A stretch of 64,000 bases of DNA from Pelagerythrobacter aerophilus (GCF_003581645.1 NZ_QXFK01000016.1:62001-126000), one strand, 5' to 3'; positions 1 through 8,751 are shown, numbered from the stretch's first letter. Notes: generated by a model from the sequence alone, not told the origin. A program made the numbers and translations.

Positions 1-880
1 GTGCTGCAACCTCCGGCGAGGCGACCGCAAGCTGCGGTGTCGGGTCGATCGGCTCGAGTTCGCCCGCCGGCGCGGCGGACGCTAGGACGGCCGGTGTTTC
101 GTGGGCTGGGGGCTGGGCGAGAGCCGCGGCTTCGGCCGCGAGCTGTTCGGAACTCGGATGATTGCTCAGCGCGAGGCCGATCGGCTGGCCGGCATCGCGC
201 ACGACCGGGGCGCCCAGCAGCTTGGCGACGCGCACCTGATACATCTCCGGCTGAACCGCACGGGCCCATTCGCCCATGCGCGCGCCGAGCTGGTCGGCCG
301 GAACGTCTTCCGCAGCCATCAGCCGCGCGGCGCGCCAATTACCCTGGAGGGCGTAGGCATAGGCGAGATTCTGGCGAACCTTGGCCGTGTTCTGCCCGCT
401 GCGCAGTGCGTTGGCGAGCACACTGGACCCTTCGTCGGGCCGTCCCGCCAGCGCCAGCGCCAGGCCCAGGTCGGCCGGGTCGAGATCGTCGCGCCAGTCG
501 TCGAGCACGGCGACGGCCTTCGGATAATTTCCGACCGCCGTCTGGGCCAGGGCATAGCTGAGGGCGGTGCGCGGCGAATTGTCGCCGAGCGACATCGCGT
601 CCTGGAAACTTGTCGCGGCCGACTGGAACCGGCCTGCCTCGAGATAGGCGGCACCGAGCATGGCGCGGTACTGCGCGTTGCGCGGCGCGGCGAGAACCGC
701 GGCTTCGGCATGGCTGACGGCCTTGCTTGCCTCGCCCTCTCCGAGGGCGCTCTGTGCCTTGCTCGCCGAAAGAGTCGCGGGTGGCGCGGCCTTCGTCGTG
801 CAGCCGCTCAGCGCCGAAGTCGCGAGCGCCGTGGTCAGCGCAAGTACGGCGAGACGGGTGGTCTTGGCGGTGCGGATCAT
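1..880 (-). CDS. TPR-repeat lipoprotein, C-terminus cut by window edge
   Basis: The frame opens at the ATG at 880 and stays open to base 1, so the 3-prime end lies outside the window. The first 27 residues form a lipoprotein signal ending in a lipobox (LSGC, Cys27). Residues about 45-190 are alpha-helical with TPR-like spacing of small and aromatic residues. From about residue 240 the chain becomes Ala/Pro-rich, which in relatives often leads into a SPOR domain; that part is not visible here. It lies 25 nt downstream of an RHH-like gene and a ParA-like ATPase on the same strand, so it is probably in the same operon. An envelope-anchored scaffold role is inference. Confidence 0.8.
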   Translation of the reverse strand, partial: MIRTAKTTRLAVLALTTALATSALSGCTTKAAPPATLSASKAQSALGEGEASKAVSHAEAAVLAAPRNAQYRAMLGAAYLEAGRFQSAATSFQDAMSLGDNSPRTALSYALAQTAVGNYPKAVAVLDDWRDDLDPADLGLALALAGRPDEGSSVLANALRSGQNTAKVRQNLAYAYALQGNWRAARLMAAEDVPADQLGARMGEWARAVQPEMYQVRVAKLLGAPVVRDAGQPIGLALSNHPSSEQLAAEAAALAQPPAHETPAVLASAAPAGELEPIDPTPQLAVASPEVAA

Positions 881-905
881 GAAGTGTGTCCCCCCAGATT
901 TCTCA

Positions 906-1460
906 CTATCGCTCGATCTGTGCCGCAAGGCTGTCGAGCTCCGGCATTCCGGCGAGCAGCGCGTCGAGCGCTTCGGTGACGATCTGCTGTGCGCTGCGAT
1001 TGCGGACGGTGCAGGCGAGCCGCAGCTTGAGATGCCGGTCGGCATCGAGACGCAGCGTGAAGGCGGCGCGCTTGCCCCGATCCAGCGCGGAGCGGCGGAC
1101 TGGCGTGTCGTGCGATTCTACCACTGTGTTCATGCGCTCGGCGAGCACGGTTTGCTGCTTGCGGACCGGCGGTTCCGGCAGGGCGCTTTCGTCGAGCTGA
1201 CCGTGCGCGGTATGATCGATTTCGCGCGCCTCGGCCGCGGTTGCGGGGTTGGCGGGGAAGGGCGTCAACTGGAGAACTTCGGCTTCGCGCGCGGGCTCCT
1301 CTTCGGTGCCCATGTCGTTCCAACCGAGATCCTCGATATTGTCCGGCAGGGCGGCCGCATGGCCCCCCATCAGTGCGGACTGGGGCCGCATGGCAGGGCG
1401 CGCGCCACCCTTGCGGGCAAGCAGCGAGGAATTGAGGGAGGCGAAGCTGGCGTCGCTCAT
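906..1460 (-). CDS. ParA-associated protein with RHH-like C-terminus
   Basis: A 184-residue protein starting at the ATG at 1460, 20 nt after the stop of the ParA-like gene. The N-terminal 110 residues are low-complexity, acidic and Pro-rich, probably disordered. Residues about 130-184 carry a basic patch then a strand-helix-helix pattern (AAFTLRLDADRHLKLRLA followed by a helix with QQIVTEALDALL), which resembles ribbon-helix-helix proteins. RHH proteins are common DNA-binding partners of ParA ATPases, so a centromere-binding or ATPase-regulating role is plausible. I do not recognise a named family, and membership in the RHH fold is inferred from pattern only. Confidence 0.75.
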   Translation of the reverse strand: MSDASFASLNSSLLARKGGARPAMRPQSALMGGHAAALPDNIEDLGWNDMGTEEEPAREAEVLQLTPFPANPATAAEAREIDHTAHGQLDESALPEPPVRKQQTVLAERMNTVVESHDTPVRRSALDRGKRAAFTLRLDADRHLKLRLACTVRNRSAQQIVTEALDALLAGMPELDSLAAQIER

Positions 1461-1480
1461 GGCAATGTCCCGCCCCGTCC

Positions 1481-2197
1481 TTACTGCGCGACCCGGCGGC
1501 CGAAGCCTCCGGCGGGGCGATGCGCGCCCGGCAGCGGAGAAACGGCATGCGGGACGGCGAATACCGTGCGGCGGAAGTTCTTCTCGAGCCGGTCGGCGAC
1601 ATAGTTCCACAGCGCGGTGACTTCGGCAGCGCTGCGGCTGTCGGGGTCGACCTCCATCACCGTGCGGCCGTCGATCATCGAGGCCGCGAAGTCGGTGCGG
1701 TGGTGCAGAGTGATCGGCGCGACGGTGCCGTGCTGGCTCAGCGCGACCGCGGCTTCCGAGGTGATCTTGGCCTTGGGCGTGGCGCCGTTGACCACGAAGA
1801 CCAGCGGCTTGCCGGCGCGCTCGCACAGATCGACCGTGGCGCCGACGGCGCGCAGGTCGTGTGGGCTGGGGCGGGTCGGCACGACGATCAGTTCGGCCAC
1901 GCCGATCACCGACTGGATCGCCATGGTGATCGCGGGCGGCGTGTCGATCACGGCCAGCTTGAAACCTTGCTGCCGCAGAATCTGAAGGTCGCTGGCGAGC
2001 CGCGACACCGTGGTCTGGGCGAATGCGGGATATTCGGCTTCGCGCTCGTTCCACCAATCGGCGAGCGAGCCCTGGGGGTCGATGTCGATCAGCACCACCG
2101 GACCGGCGCCGGCGCGCTGCGCCTGCACGGCCAGGTGACCCGAAAGCGTCGTCTTGCCCGATCCCCCCTTTTGCGAAGCCAATGCCAATACTCGCAC
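1481..2197 (-). CDS. ParA/MinD-family ATPase
   Basis: 238 residues from a GTG start with an AGGGGGGA ribosome site about 8 nt upstream. A deviant Walker A motif KGGSGKTT sits at residues 10-17 with the signature lysine K10, and Walker A-prime is DIDPQGS at 38-44. Such ATPases form nucleotide-dependent dimers that position DNA or protein cargo. The protein is short and has no N-terminal helix-turn-helix, like type Ib plasmid ParA or orphan chromosomal ParA proteins. The downstream RHH-like gene could be its partner. No ParB gene or parS-like repeat is visible nearby, so cargo could be DNA or a protein cluster. It is divergent from the SPOR gene at 2400. Confidence 0.9.
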   Translation of the reverse strand: MRVLALASQKGGSGKTTLSGHLAVQAQRAGAGPVVLIDIDPQGSLADWWNEREAEYPAFAQTTVSRLASDLQILRQQGFKLAVIDTPPAITMAIQSVIGVAELIVVPTRPSPHDLRAVGATVDLCERAGKPLVFVVNGATPKAKITSEAAVALSQHGTVAPITLHHRTDFAASMIDGRTVMEVDPDSRSAAEVTALWNYVADRLEKNFRRTVFAVPHAVSPLPGAHRPAGGFGRRVAQ

Positions 2198-2399
2198 AGG
2201 CCGGTCCCCCCTGCTGTTCCTGTCCTGCGCCGCGAGAACGCGGGCTGGATGCCGAGATCGCAGGATACCCCTAATTTAAGGTTAACGACTGTTACCTCCG
2301 TGCGGGGGTGGGTGAGGCCGGGTTAGAAACCTTTTGCTAACGGACCGTTCACTATGTCAGTCTTTCCTGCAGGAGGGACTCGGGGGACCGGAACGGATT

Positions 2400-3587
2400 A
2401 TGAGGTTCGCACACGCACTGTCGCTGCTCGCCGCCGGCGCTGCGCTTGCCGCGGCTGCGCCTGCGCTCGCGGACGTCAAGGCCGGGGTCGAAGCTTGGAG
2501 CCGGGGGGACTATCCTGCCGCGGTGCGCGAATGGCGCGAGCCTGCGGCACAGGGCAATCCCGACGCGCAGTTCAACATGGCGCAGGCCTACCGGCTCGGC
2601 CGGGGGGTGGAGCGCGATCTGAAGCAGGCCGAGATCTTCTACGCCAAGGCAGCGGCGCAAGGTCATATCAAGGCCGCGGACAATTACGGCCTGATGCTGT
2701 TTCAGGCCGGGCGGCAGGAAGAGGCGATGCCGTACGTCATCGCAGCGTCGGACCGGGGCGACCCTCGGGCACAATACCTTCTCGGCATCGCGCACTTCAA
2801 CGGCGACATGGTGGAGAAGGATTGGGTCCGCGCCTATGCGCTGTTGACGCTCGCCAATTCTGCCGGACTGCCGCAGGCGAGCCCTGCGATCCAGCAGATG
2901 GACAGCTACATTCCCCTCGATGAGCGCCAGGAGGCGCAGGTGCTCGCCCAGCAGCTCAAGCGCGAGAGTGATGCGGTGCGGGCACAGCAGCTTGCCGCGG
3001 CGGACCTCGCGCTCGGGGGCGACATGCCTGCAGCTTCGACTCACGAGCCGCAAGCGCCGACTCCGGTCGCGGTGGTACCGGCCCGGAGCCGCGTGCCGAC
3101 GCCGATCGCATCGGCAAGCGTTCCGCCATCGGTGGCTGCTGCACAGGCGGCGATCGTCGAGGCGAGCCGCGTCACCGGCACGACCAGCCCGGCCCAGGCA
3201 GGTGCGGACTACGCACGGCCGGCTGCGGTAGCCACCCCCACTCCGCAGGTCCCATCGCAGCCCCAACCACAGCCGACGCCGAAGCCGGCCCCCGAACCGG
3301 AGCGCACCGTAGCCGCGACGCCGACGCCGGCGCCCGCTGCAAAACCCTCTCCCTCGTCGGACGGACCTTGGCGGGTTCAGCTCGGCGCCTTCTCGGTGGC
3401 CGGCAATGCCGACCGGTTGTGGCGCGATGTCGCGGGCCTGGCGCCGCTCTCCGGAAAGGAGAAGTTCCTCGTGCGTGGCGGCAAGCTGACGAAGTTGCAG
3501 GCCGGCGGCTTCTCGACCCGTTCGGCGGCTCAGGCCGCTTGCGACAAGCTGAAGGCCGCCGGGCGAGCCTGCCTCGTCACGCGCTAA
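2400..3587 (+). CDS. Sel1-repeat and SPOR-domain envelope protein
   Basis: 395 residues. I choose the ATG at 2400 rather than the in-frame one at 2334 because it begins a clean signal peptide (MRFAHALSLLAAGAALAAAA, cut near ALA-D). Residues about 25-170 hold Sel1-type repeats (AVREWREPAAQGNPDAQFNM and YAKAAAQGHIKAADNYGLML). A long Pro/Ala/Thr-rich linker follows, then a C-terminal SPOR domain (about 320-395, starting PWRVQLGAFS). SPOR domains bind denuded peptidoglycan glycan strands at the septum, so a periplasmic cell-wall or division role is likely. The linker is rich in PTPKP-type repeats, common for periplasmic spacers. Confidence 0.88.
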   Translation: MRFAHALSLLAAGAALAAAAPALADVKAGVEAWSRGDYPAAVREWREPAAQGNPDAQFNMAQAYRLGRGVERDLKQAEIFYAKAAAQGHIKAADNYGLMLFQAGRQEEAMPYVIAASDRGDPRAQYLLGIAHFNGDMVEKDWVRAYALLTLANSAGLPQASPAIQQMDSYIPLDERQEAQVLAQQLKRESDAVRAQQLAAADLALGGDMPAASTHEPQAPTPVAVVPARSRVPTPIASASVPPSVAAAQAAIVEASRVTGTTSPAQAGADYARPAAVATPTPQVPSQPQPQPTPKPAPEPERTVAATPTPAPAAKPSPSSDGPWRVQLGAFSVAGNADRLWRDVAGLAPLSGKEKFLVRGGKLTKLQAGGFSTRSAAQAACDKLKAAGRACLVTR

Positions 3588-3659
3588 GGTCTCGCCCAAG
3601 CAAGGTTCCCTGCGCGTCGCGGGCTGCTAACACCGCTCGTCGAAGATGGGGAGGGACCG

Positions 3660-4949
3660 ATGGCGGGCAATCCGGACGATCCGCAGTTGCAGCATACACC
3701 CGACCAGCCGCGCCCTCTGCCTGCCGCCGGCGCCGAGCGGATCGAAAGCCTCGATTTCATCCGCGGCATTGCCGTCATGGGCATCGTGCTCGCCAATATC
3801 GTGATCTTCGGACAGCCGATCACCGCGGTGATGTGGCCGGGCGGTTTCATCGGGCCGGATAACGATCCCGGAGGGTGGCTCTGGATCGCGCAGTTCGTCC
3901 TGATCGACGGCAAGATGCGCGGGCTTTTCACGCTCCTGTTCGGCGCCGGGCTCATGCTGTTCATGGAGAAGGCCTGGGCGCGCGGAGCGACCGGCTGGCT
4001 CCAGGCCCGGCGGCTCGGCTGGCTGCTGATGTTCGGGCTGCTGCACTACTTCCTGCTGTGGCAGGGCGACATCCTGACGGTCTATGCACTCTGCGGGCTG
4101 GCCGTGCTCGCCTGCCTCCGGTGGGAGGTGCAGACCAAGCTGGTCGCTGCGCTGGTGGTCTATGTCGTCGGCGCGCTGCTGTGGACCGCGCTGTTCTATT
4201 ACTTCTACCTGATTGCCGAGACCCCGCTCGGCGCCAATCCGATGCTGGCCGAGGCGCATACGGAGATTCTCGCGGCGAAGGGCGTGCCCGTCGCCGACGC
4301 CGCCACCGAGGCCGCGCTCATGCAGGACGGAAGCTGGATCGCCAACGTCGCGCACCGGCTGAGCGAGCACCGCTTCGGCTGGCTCACGGTGCTGTGGCAG
4401 GTCGCGTGGGAGACGATCCCGCTGATGCTGCTGGGCATGGCGCTCTATCGGATGGGTCTGTTCGACGGGCGGCTCGACCCGCGCAAGCAGCGCCTGTGGG
4501 GATGGGCCGGCCTGCTCGGTGGAGCGTTTACGACGCTGCTGCTCGCGCTGTGGGTTCAGGCGAAAGGGTTCACCTACTTCACGACGCTGTTCGCTTTCCT
4601 CGGCCCTTCGATGCTGACGCGTCTGCCGATGATCCTCGGTCTGGCGGCGCTGCTCGCGCTCTGGGCGCCGCGGGCGACGGGATGGCTCGGGCAGCGAACG
4701 GTAGCCGCCGGGCGAATGGCATTCTCGAACTATCTCGGCACGTCTTTCGTGATGCTGTTCGTGTTTTCCGGCTGGGCGCTCGATCTGTTCGGAAGGCTCG
4801 ATCGCCCGCAGCTCTATCTCGTTGCGCTGCTGAGCTGGGCGATCATGCTCGCCTGGTCGAAGCCGTGGCTCGTGCGTTTTCGCTACGGACCGCTCGAATG
4901 GCTCTGGCGCTGCCTTACTTACGGACGTCTGTTTCGCCTGCGGCGCTGA
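3660..4949 (+). CDS. DUF418 (YeiB-type) integral membrane protein
   Basis: 429 residues with a strong GGGAGGG ribosome site 4 nt before the ATG. The N-terminus carries the family hallmark ESLDFIRGIAVMGIVLANI, followed by roughly ten hydrophobic segments. Near the C-terminus is a motif typical of the family (GRMAFSNYLGTSFVM), and the chain ends with FRYGPLEWLWR, also a family hallmark. DUF418 proteins are inner-membrane proteins of unknown molecular function, related to acyltransferase-3-like membrane proteins. The gene stands alone, 72 nt after the SPOR gene. Confidence 0.9.
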   Translation: MAGNPDDPQLQHTPDQPRPLPAAGAERIESLDFIRGIAVMGIVLANIVIFGQPITAVMWPGGFIGPDNDPGGWLWIAQFVLIDGKMRGLFTLLFGAGLMLFMEKAWARGATGWLQARRLGWLLMFGLLHYFLLWQGDILTVYALCGLAVLACLRWEVQTKLVAALVVYVVGALLWTALFYYFYLIAETPLGANPMLAEAHTEILAAKGVPVADAATEAALMQDGSWIANVAHRLSEHRFGWLTVLWQVAWETIPLMLLGMALYRMGLFDGRLDPRKQRLWGWAGLLGGAFTTLLLALWVQAKGFTYFTTLFAFLGPSMLTRLPMILGLAALLALWAPRATGWLGQRTVAAGRMAFSNYLGTSFVMLFVFSGWALDLFGRLDRPQLYLVALLSWAIMLAWSKPWLVRFRYGPLEWLWRCLTYGRLFRLRR

Positions 4950-4962
4950 CTGGGGTTGATAT

Positions 4963-4977
4963 TGCGAACAGTTCGCA
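4963..4977. promoter_or_regulatory. 7-1-7 palindrome upstream of bfd, Fur-like operator candidate
   Basis: TGCGAAC-A-GTTCGCA is a perfect 15-bp palindrome with a single central base, 36 nt before the bfd ATG. Fur-family operators have 7-1-7 symmetry and bfd is a classical Fur target in proteobacteria. The base composition differs from the enteric Fur box, so Irr or another iron regulator cannot be excluded. Confidence 0.5.
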
Positions 4978-5013
4978 TAAATTGAGGCCTGCGAATCGAT
5001 CGCAGGAGCCGCA

Positions 5014-5205
5014 ATGTACATCTGCATCTGCAATGCCATCAGGGAATGCGACGTGCGTCGCGCCGCGCGATGCTGCCCGGGCGATGCGGAGGCGGTTTAC
5101 GCCGCGATGGGCAAGCGCCCCAACTGCGGCCAGTGCCTGGAAGAGGCGAACGAGATCCTGTTCGAAGAGCGCGAAGGAGCGCTTCTACCGGCTCGCGCAG
5201 CCTGA
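5014..5205 (+). CDS. bfd: Bacterioferritin-associated ferredoxin Bfd
   Basis: 63 residues, ATG preceded by AGGAG. The [2Fe-2S] ligands are at the expected positions: Cys4 and Cys6 in the N-terminal YICICN motif, and Cys38 and Cys41 in NCGQC. Bfd donates electrons to the haem of bacterioferritin so that the ferric core is reduced and iron is released. The bacterioferritin gene follows 137 nt downstream, separated by a terminator-like hairpin. The palindrome at 4963-4977 suggests induction under iron limitation. Confidence 0.95.
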   Translation: MYICICNAIRECDVRRAARCCPGDAEAVYAAMGKRPNCGQCLEEANEILFEEREGALLPARAA

Positions 5206-5241
5206 TTTTCGTGCTCGCGTAGGCTAACGCAAATCGCTCGC

Positions 5242-5266
5242 AAATGGCGGAATTCCGCCATTTTTT
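5242..5266 (+). terminator. Intrinsic terminator after bfd
   Basis: AAATGGCGG-AATT-CCGCCATTT forms a perfect stem running into six T residues. It separates bfd from bfr, so the two are probably transcribed independently. This allows opposite iron responses. Confidence 0.8.
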
Positions 5267-5342
5267 CGACCCCGCGCCCTTGCCAGTCACGTGATCGGGG
5301 CGCATAGTTGCGCGCATATTCCCCGAGCGATGGAGACGCCCC

Positions 5343-5828
5343 GTGAAAGGCGACGCGACAGTCATCGAGTTCCTCAACAAGGCGCTCACCAACGAACTCA
5401 CCGCCATCAACCAGTACTGGTTGCACTACCGCGTACTGAAGGACTGGGGCGTCGAGCGGCTGGCCGAATACGAACGCCACGAATCGATCGACGAGATGAA
5501 GCACGCCGACATTCTGGCGGAGCGGATTCTGTTCCTCGACGGGCTTCCCAACTTCCAGGCGATTCACAAGCTCAAGGTCGGCGAGACGGTCGAGGAGATC
5601 CTCAAGGCGGACCTCGCCATGGAGCAGGAGGCGATCCCGCTCCTGCGCGACGCCATCGAGCATTGCGAAAGCGTCCGCGACTACGTCAGCCGCGAGATCT
5701 TCGAACGCATTCTCGAAAGCGAGGAGGAGCACGTCGACTTCCTCGAGACCCAGTTCGACATGATCGCGCGGATGGGCCTGCAGAACTACGTCCAACTCCA
5801 GAGCAAGCCGGCGGAGGAAGGCGAGTAG
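5343..5828 (+). CDS. bfr: Bacterioferritin
   Basis: 161 residues from a GTG start. All diiron ferroxidase ligands are present at canonical positions: Glu18, Glu51, His54, Glu94, Glu127 and His130. The haem-ligating Met52 is also present. The length matches E. coli Bfr (158). The protein assembles into a 24-subunit shell storing ferric mineral, with haem at the subunit interface. Its partner Bfd is encoded just upstream, giving a complete iron storage and release pair. Confidence 0.97.
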   Translation: MKGDATVIEFLNKALTNELTAINQYWLHYRVLKDWGVERLAEYERHESIDEMKHADILAERILFLDGLPNFQAIHKLKVGETVEEILKADLAMEQEAIPLLRDAIEHCESVRDYVSREIFERILESEEEHVDFLETQFDMIARMGLQNYVQLQSKPAEEGE

Positions 5829-5862
5829 GGTCAGTGCTTCCGCGCGGAGCTCTGCGGCGTCG

Positions 5863-5920
5863 GTGGAGAAAGCGCCGGCTCCACACTTTTGGAAGGCCGG
5901 CCTGGCGTGATTCGGCCAGG
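5863..5920. terminator. Two small hairpins between convergent genes
   Basis: GTGGAG (5863-5868) pairs with CTCCAC (5879-5884) followed by ACTTTT, and CCTGGC (5901-5906) pairs with GCCAGG (5915-5920). They lie between bfr and the end of the DUF2721 gene on the other strand. Weak terminators are the simplest reading. Confidence 0.35.
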
Positions 5921-5948
5921 GGACATGGCAGGAGGGCGCCCTCGGCCC

Positions 5949-6449
5949 TTATTCCTCGTCCTCCGCCCGATCCTCCTCGAATGCCGGCACGCCGCGGGCG
6001 GCGAGACGGGTTTCGAGCAGGAAGAAGCCGAGCCCGGTGAGGAGGAGAATCATCGTCAGGATCCAGGCGAGGGCGGTGAGCGTGCCGATCTGCGGGCGGA
6101 TGAAGGCGCTGATGAACAGCAGCACGATCACGACGCTGATCACCGCGGCCGAAGCAGTACTGAACACGACCGCGGTCTGGGCGTGGCGGCGGCGCTGAGC
6201 GAGCCAGGGGAGCTCGCGCACTTCCGGGCCCGCCTTGCCGTCCTCGATCCGGCGCTCGATGCGCTCCTTGCGCTCGGCGATCCAGATCAGGCGGCTCATC
6301 ATCACGTTCATGATCGCGCCGATACCGCCGAGGAGAAAGGCGGGGGCGAGCGAGAGCTGCACCATCTGCTGCACGCGCGGCGTGCTGGAGGTGCGCTCGA
6401 GGATCTCGCCGGCGAGGCTTCCGCCGATGGCAAGCAGATCGATCATCAT
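5949..6449 (-). CDS. DUF2721-family membrane protein
   Basis: 166 residues. The start ATGATG at 6449 overlaps the TGA of der (ATGATGA), indicating translational coupling. Three hydrophobic segments are visible: about residues 30-55 (PAFLLGGIGAIMNVMMSRLI), 95-120 and 125-150. A basic, amphipathic stretch with ERKERIERRIEDG lies between the first two. This arrangement fits DUF2721, small membrane proteins of unknown function. The tail is strongly acidic. Confidence 0.8.
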   Translation of the reverse strand: MMIDLLAIGGSLAGEILERTSSTPRVQQMVQLSLAPAFLLGGIGAIMNVMMSRLIWIAERKERIERRIEDGKAGPEVRELPWLAQRRRHAQTAVVFSTASAAVISVVIVLLFISAFIRPQIGTLTALAWILTMILLLTGLGFFLLETRLAARGVPAFEEDRAEDEE

Positions 6450-7846
6450 TCGCTCTTGTAGGGATTCTTCGGGCTCTTGAGAACAACCCGAACCGGCACT
6501 GCGTCGAAGCCGAGTTCGCGGCGGATGCTGTTGACCAGATAGCGCTCGTAGCTCTTGGGCAGCATGTCGAGCCGGGTGCCGAACACCACGAAGCGCGGCG
6601 GACGCGTGCTCGACTGGGTGATGTAGCGCAGCTTGATCCGCTTGCCCCCGGGCGCTGGCGGAGGATTGGCGGCCAATGCATCGTCGAACCAGCGGTTCAG
6701 CGCCGCCGTCGACACGCGCTTCGACCAGGTCTCGCGTATCTCGAACGCGGCGGCGAGCATCGTGTCCAGTCCCTTGCCGGTTCTGGCGCTGACCGCGAGC
6801 AGAGGCACGCCGCGGACTTGCGCGAGCCCTTCGTTGAGCGCCTCGCGAATGCCGTTGAACAGCGAGGAGGCGTTCTCGGCCACGTCCCACTTGTTAATTG
6901 CGACCATCAGCGCGCGGCCTTCCTGCAGCACCGCGTCGGCGATCTTGAGGTCCTGAAGCTCGAGACCCTTGGTCGCATCGAGCAGCAGGACGACGACTTC
7001 GGCGAAGTCGACCGCCCGCCGCGCATCGGCCACGCTGAGCTTCTCGAGCTTTTCGGTGACCCGAGCTTTCTTGCGCATTCCGGCGGTGTCGATCAGGCGG
7101 ATATCGCGCACCTCGCCGCTGGCGGGATCGGTCCAGCGCCAGTCGACCGCGATCGAATCGCGCGTAATGCCCGCCTCGGGCCCGGTGAGGAGACGGTCTT
7201 CGCCGAGCAGGCGGTTGATCAGCGTGGACTTGCCGGCGTTCGGCCGCCCGACGATCGCGAGCTTGAGCGGGCCGAGCGGGGCATCCTCATCCGATTCCTC
7301 GGCATCGGCGGTCTCTGCCCCAGTGGTGTCCTTGCGTTCCGCCTTCTCGCCGATGATCGGCCACAGTGCGCCGAACAGATCGGCGATACCTTCTCCGTGT
7401 TCGGCCGACAGCGGAACCGGCTCGCCGAAGCCGAGCGACCATGCTTCGATCGCCCCCGCTTCGCCGGCGGCGCCTTCGGCTTTGTTGGCCACGGGGACCA
7501 CGGGCACCGTCTGGCTGCGCAGCCAGCGAGCGATTTCCTCGTCCAGCGGAGTCAGACCGGCGCGTGCGTCGATCACAAACAGGGCGGCGTCGGCGCCTTC
7601 CAGGCTGACTTCGGTCTGCCGGCGCATGCGGCCGGGCAGGGTTTCCGGATCGTCGTCCTCCCACCCGGCGGTATCGACCACCGTGAAATCGAGCCCGGCG
7701 ATCGAGGCATCGCCGAACCGACGGTCGCGGGTCACGCCGGGCTGATCGTCGACCAGCGCGAGCCGCTTACCCACGAGCCGGTTGAATAGCGTGGATTTGC
7801 CGACGTTGGGGCGGCCGATGATGATGACTTGCGGCTTCGTGACCAT
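6446..7846 (-). CDS. der: Ribosome-biogenesis GTPase Der (EngA)
   Basis: 466 residues with two tandem GTPase domains and a C-terminal KH-like domain, the unique Der architecture. The first domain starts at residue about 5 with GRPNVGKST, DxxG as DTAGWE and NKAE. The second begins near residue 200 with GRPNAGKST, DTAGMR and NKWD. An acidic linker (about 175-195, rich in E and D) separates them. The KH-like end contains LKYITQ-type sequence (RIKLRYITQSSTRPPRFVVF). Der acts in 50S subunit maturation and is essential in most bacteria. Confidence 0.97.
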   Translation of the reverse strand: MVTKPQVIIIGRPNVGKSTLFNRLVGKRLALVDDQPGVTRDRRFGDASIAGLDFTVVDTAGWEDDDPETLPGRMRRQTEVSLEGADAALFVIDARAGLTPLDEEIARWLRSQTVPVVPVANKAEGAAGEAGAIEAWSLGFGEPVPLSAEHGEGIADLFGALWPIIGEKAERKDTTGAETADAEESDEDAPLGPLKLAIVGRPNAGKSTLINRLLGEDRLLTGPEAGITRDSIAVDWRWTDPASGEVRDIRLIDTAGMRKKARVTEKLEKLSVADARRAVDFAEVVVLLLDATKGLELQDLKIADAVLQEGRALMVAINKWDVAENASSLFNGIREALNEGLAQVRGVPLLAVSARTGKGLDTMLAAAFEIRETWSKRVSTAALNRWFDDALAANPPPAPGGKRIKLRYITQSSTRPPRFVVFGTRLDMLPKSYERYLVNSIRRELGFDAVPVRVVLKSPKNPYKSE

Positions 7847-7921
7847 ACGGCTGCGCAGGTGGAGCCTATTGCGGCGCTTGGCAAGCGCGCTCGCCCCACT
7901 CGGTGCAAAGGTAAAGATCCG

Positions 7922-7929
7922 TTAACCAT
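7922..7929 (+). promoter_or_regulatory. TTAACCAT, possible CtrA half-site
   Basis: TTAACCAT lies 45 nt before the CHAP-hydrolase ATG. It matches the known alphaproteobacterial CtrA half-site, but a full TTAA-N7-TTAA is absent. chpT, which feeds CtrA, is encoded in this window. Confidence 0.3.
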
Positions 7930-7974
7930 AACCAGCAGGGTCGCATTAACGATGATTCGGCAGCTTCTTGCCGC

Positions 7975-8745
7975 ATGAGGGCAAATCTCTGGATCCTGGC
8001 CGCAGCGGGCCTCTGCGCCTTTCACGGGCCGGCGCTGGCGGATGCCAGCCCGGGCTTCGATCGGCCCGGCCGTGACGAACTGCCAGCCTATCTCCAGTGC
8101 GTTCCCTATGCACGCGAGCTTTCGGGCGTCGAGATCTACGGCGATGCGCACACCTGGTGGAGCCAGGCCGCGGGTCGCTACGAGCGGGGCGACGAGCCGC
8201 GCGTGGGCGCGGTCATGGCGTTCGTACCGCATGGCAGCATGCGGCTGGGCCACGTCGCGACCGTGAGCCAGGTGATCGACAGCCGCACAGTGCTGCTCGA
8301 CCATGCGAACTGGTCGCCGATCAACGGGCGCCGCGGGCAGATCGAGCGCGACGTCAAGGCGATCGACGTCTCGCCGGCGAACGACTGGAGCCAGGTGCGC
8401 GTGTGGTACGATCCGATCCAGGGGCTCGGCACCACGGTCTGGCCGGTGCACGGTTTCATCTATGGCGAGGAAGCGCGGTTTCCCGAAACGCGCCTCGCCG
8501 GAGCAGTTCCCCCGTCGCGCGCGGCGCCATCCCCCCTGGCGCCCGCGCGGCCCCTTTCTTCCACACCTTCGCGGACATTCCTCAACGCCTTCGCCGAAAT
8601 GGCGAAGCCTGCTTCCGATACTCGCAGGAATCTCGCGGCGCAGGCTCCGGCGCGAATGCCGGCGGAGAAGGCCATGCCGCGGCGCAGGGAGGCCCCGGCG
8701 CCACGCGATCCGATCGCGGCAGCCGTCGCCCGCTACGGCAACTGA
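7975..8745 (+). CDS. Secreted CHAP-domain peptidoglycan hydrolase candidate
   Basis: 256 residues with an N-terminal signal peptide of about 23 residues (cut near ALADA). Residues about 38-150 form a CHAP domain: catalytic Cys in LQCVPYARELSG, His in LGHVATVSQV, and the later DHANW motif supplying the third polar residue. CHAP domains are NlpC/P60-like amidases or endopeptidases that cleave peptidoglycan or related amides. The C-terminal 80 residues are Pro/Ala/Arg-rich and probably disordered. It is divergent from der. Confidence 0.88.
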   Translation: MRANLWILAAAGLCAFHGPALADASPGFDRPGRDELPAYLQCVPYARELSGVEIYGDAHTWWSQAAGRYERGDEPRVGAVMAFVPHGSMRLGHVATVSQVIDSRTVLLDHANWSPINGRRGQIERDVKAIDVSPANDWSQVRVWYDPIQGLGTTVWPVHGFIYGEEARFPETRLAGAVPPSRAAPSPLAPARPLSSTPSRTFLNAFAEMAKPASDTRRNLAAQAPARMPAEKAMPRRREAPAPRDPIAAAVARYGN

Positions 8746-8751
8746 GCCGCC

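Noticed and set aside
2270-2300. Full CtrA box near TTTAAGGTTAACG
   Set aside because: The two TTAA copies are only 2 nt apart, not 7, so it does not fit the CtrA consensus.
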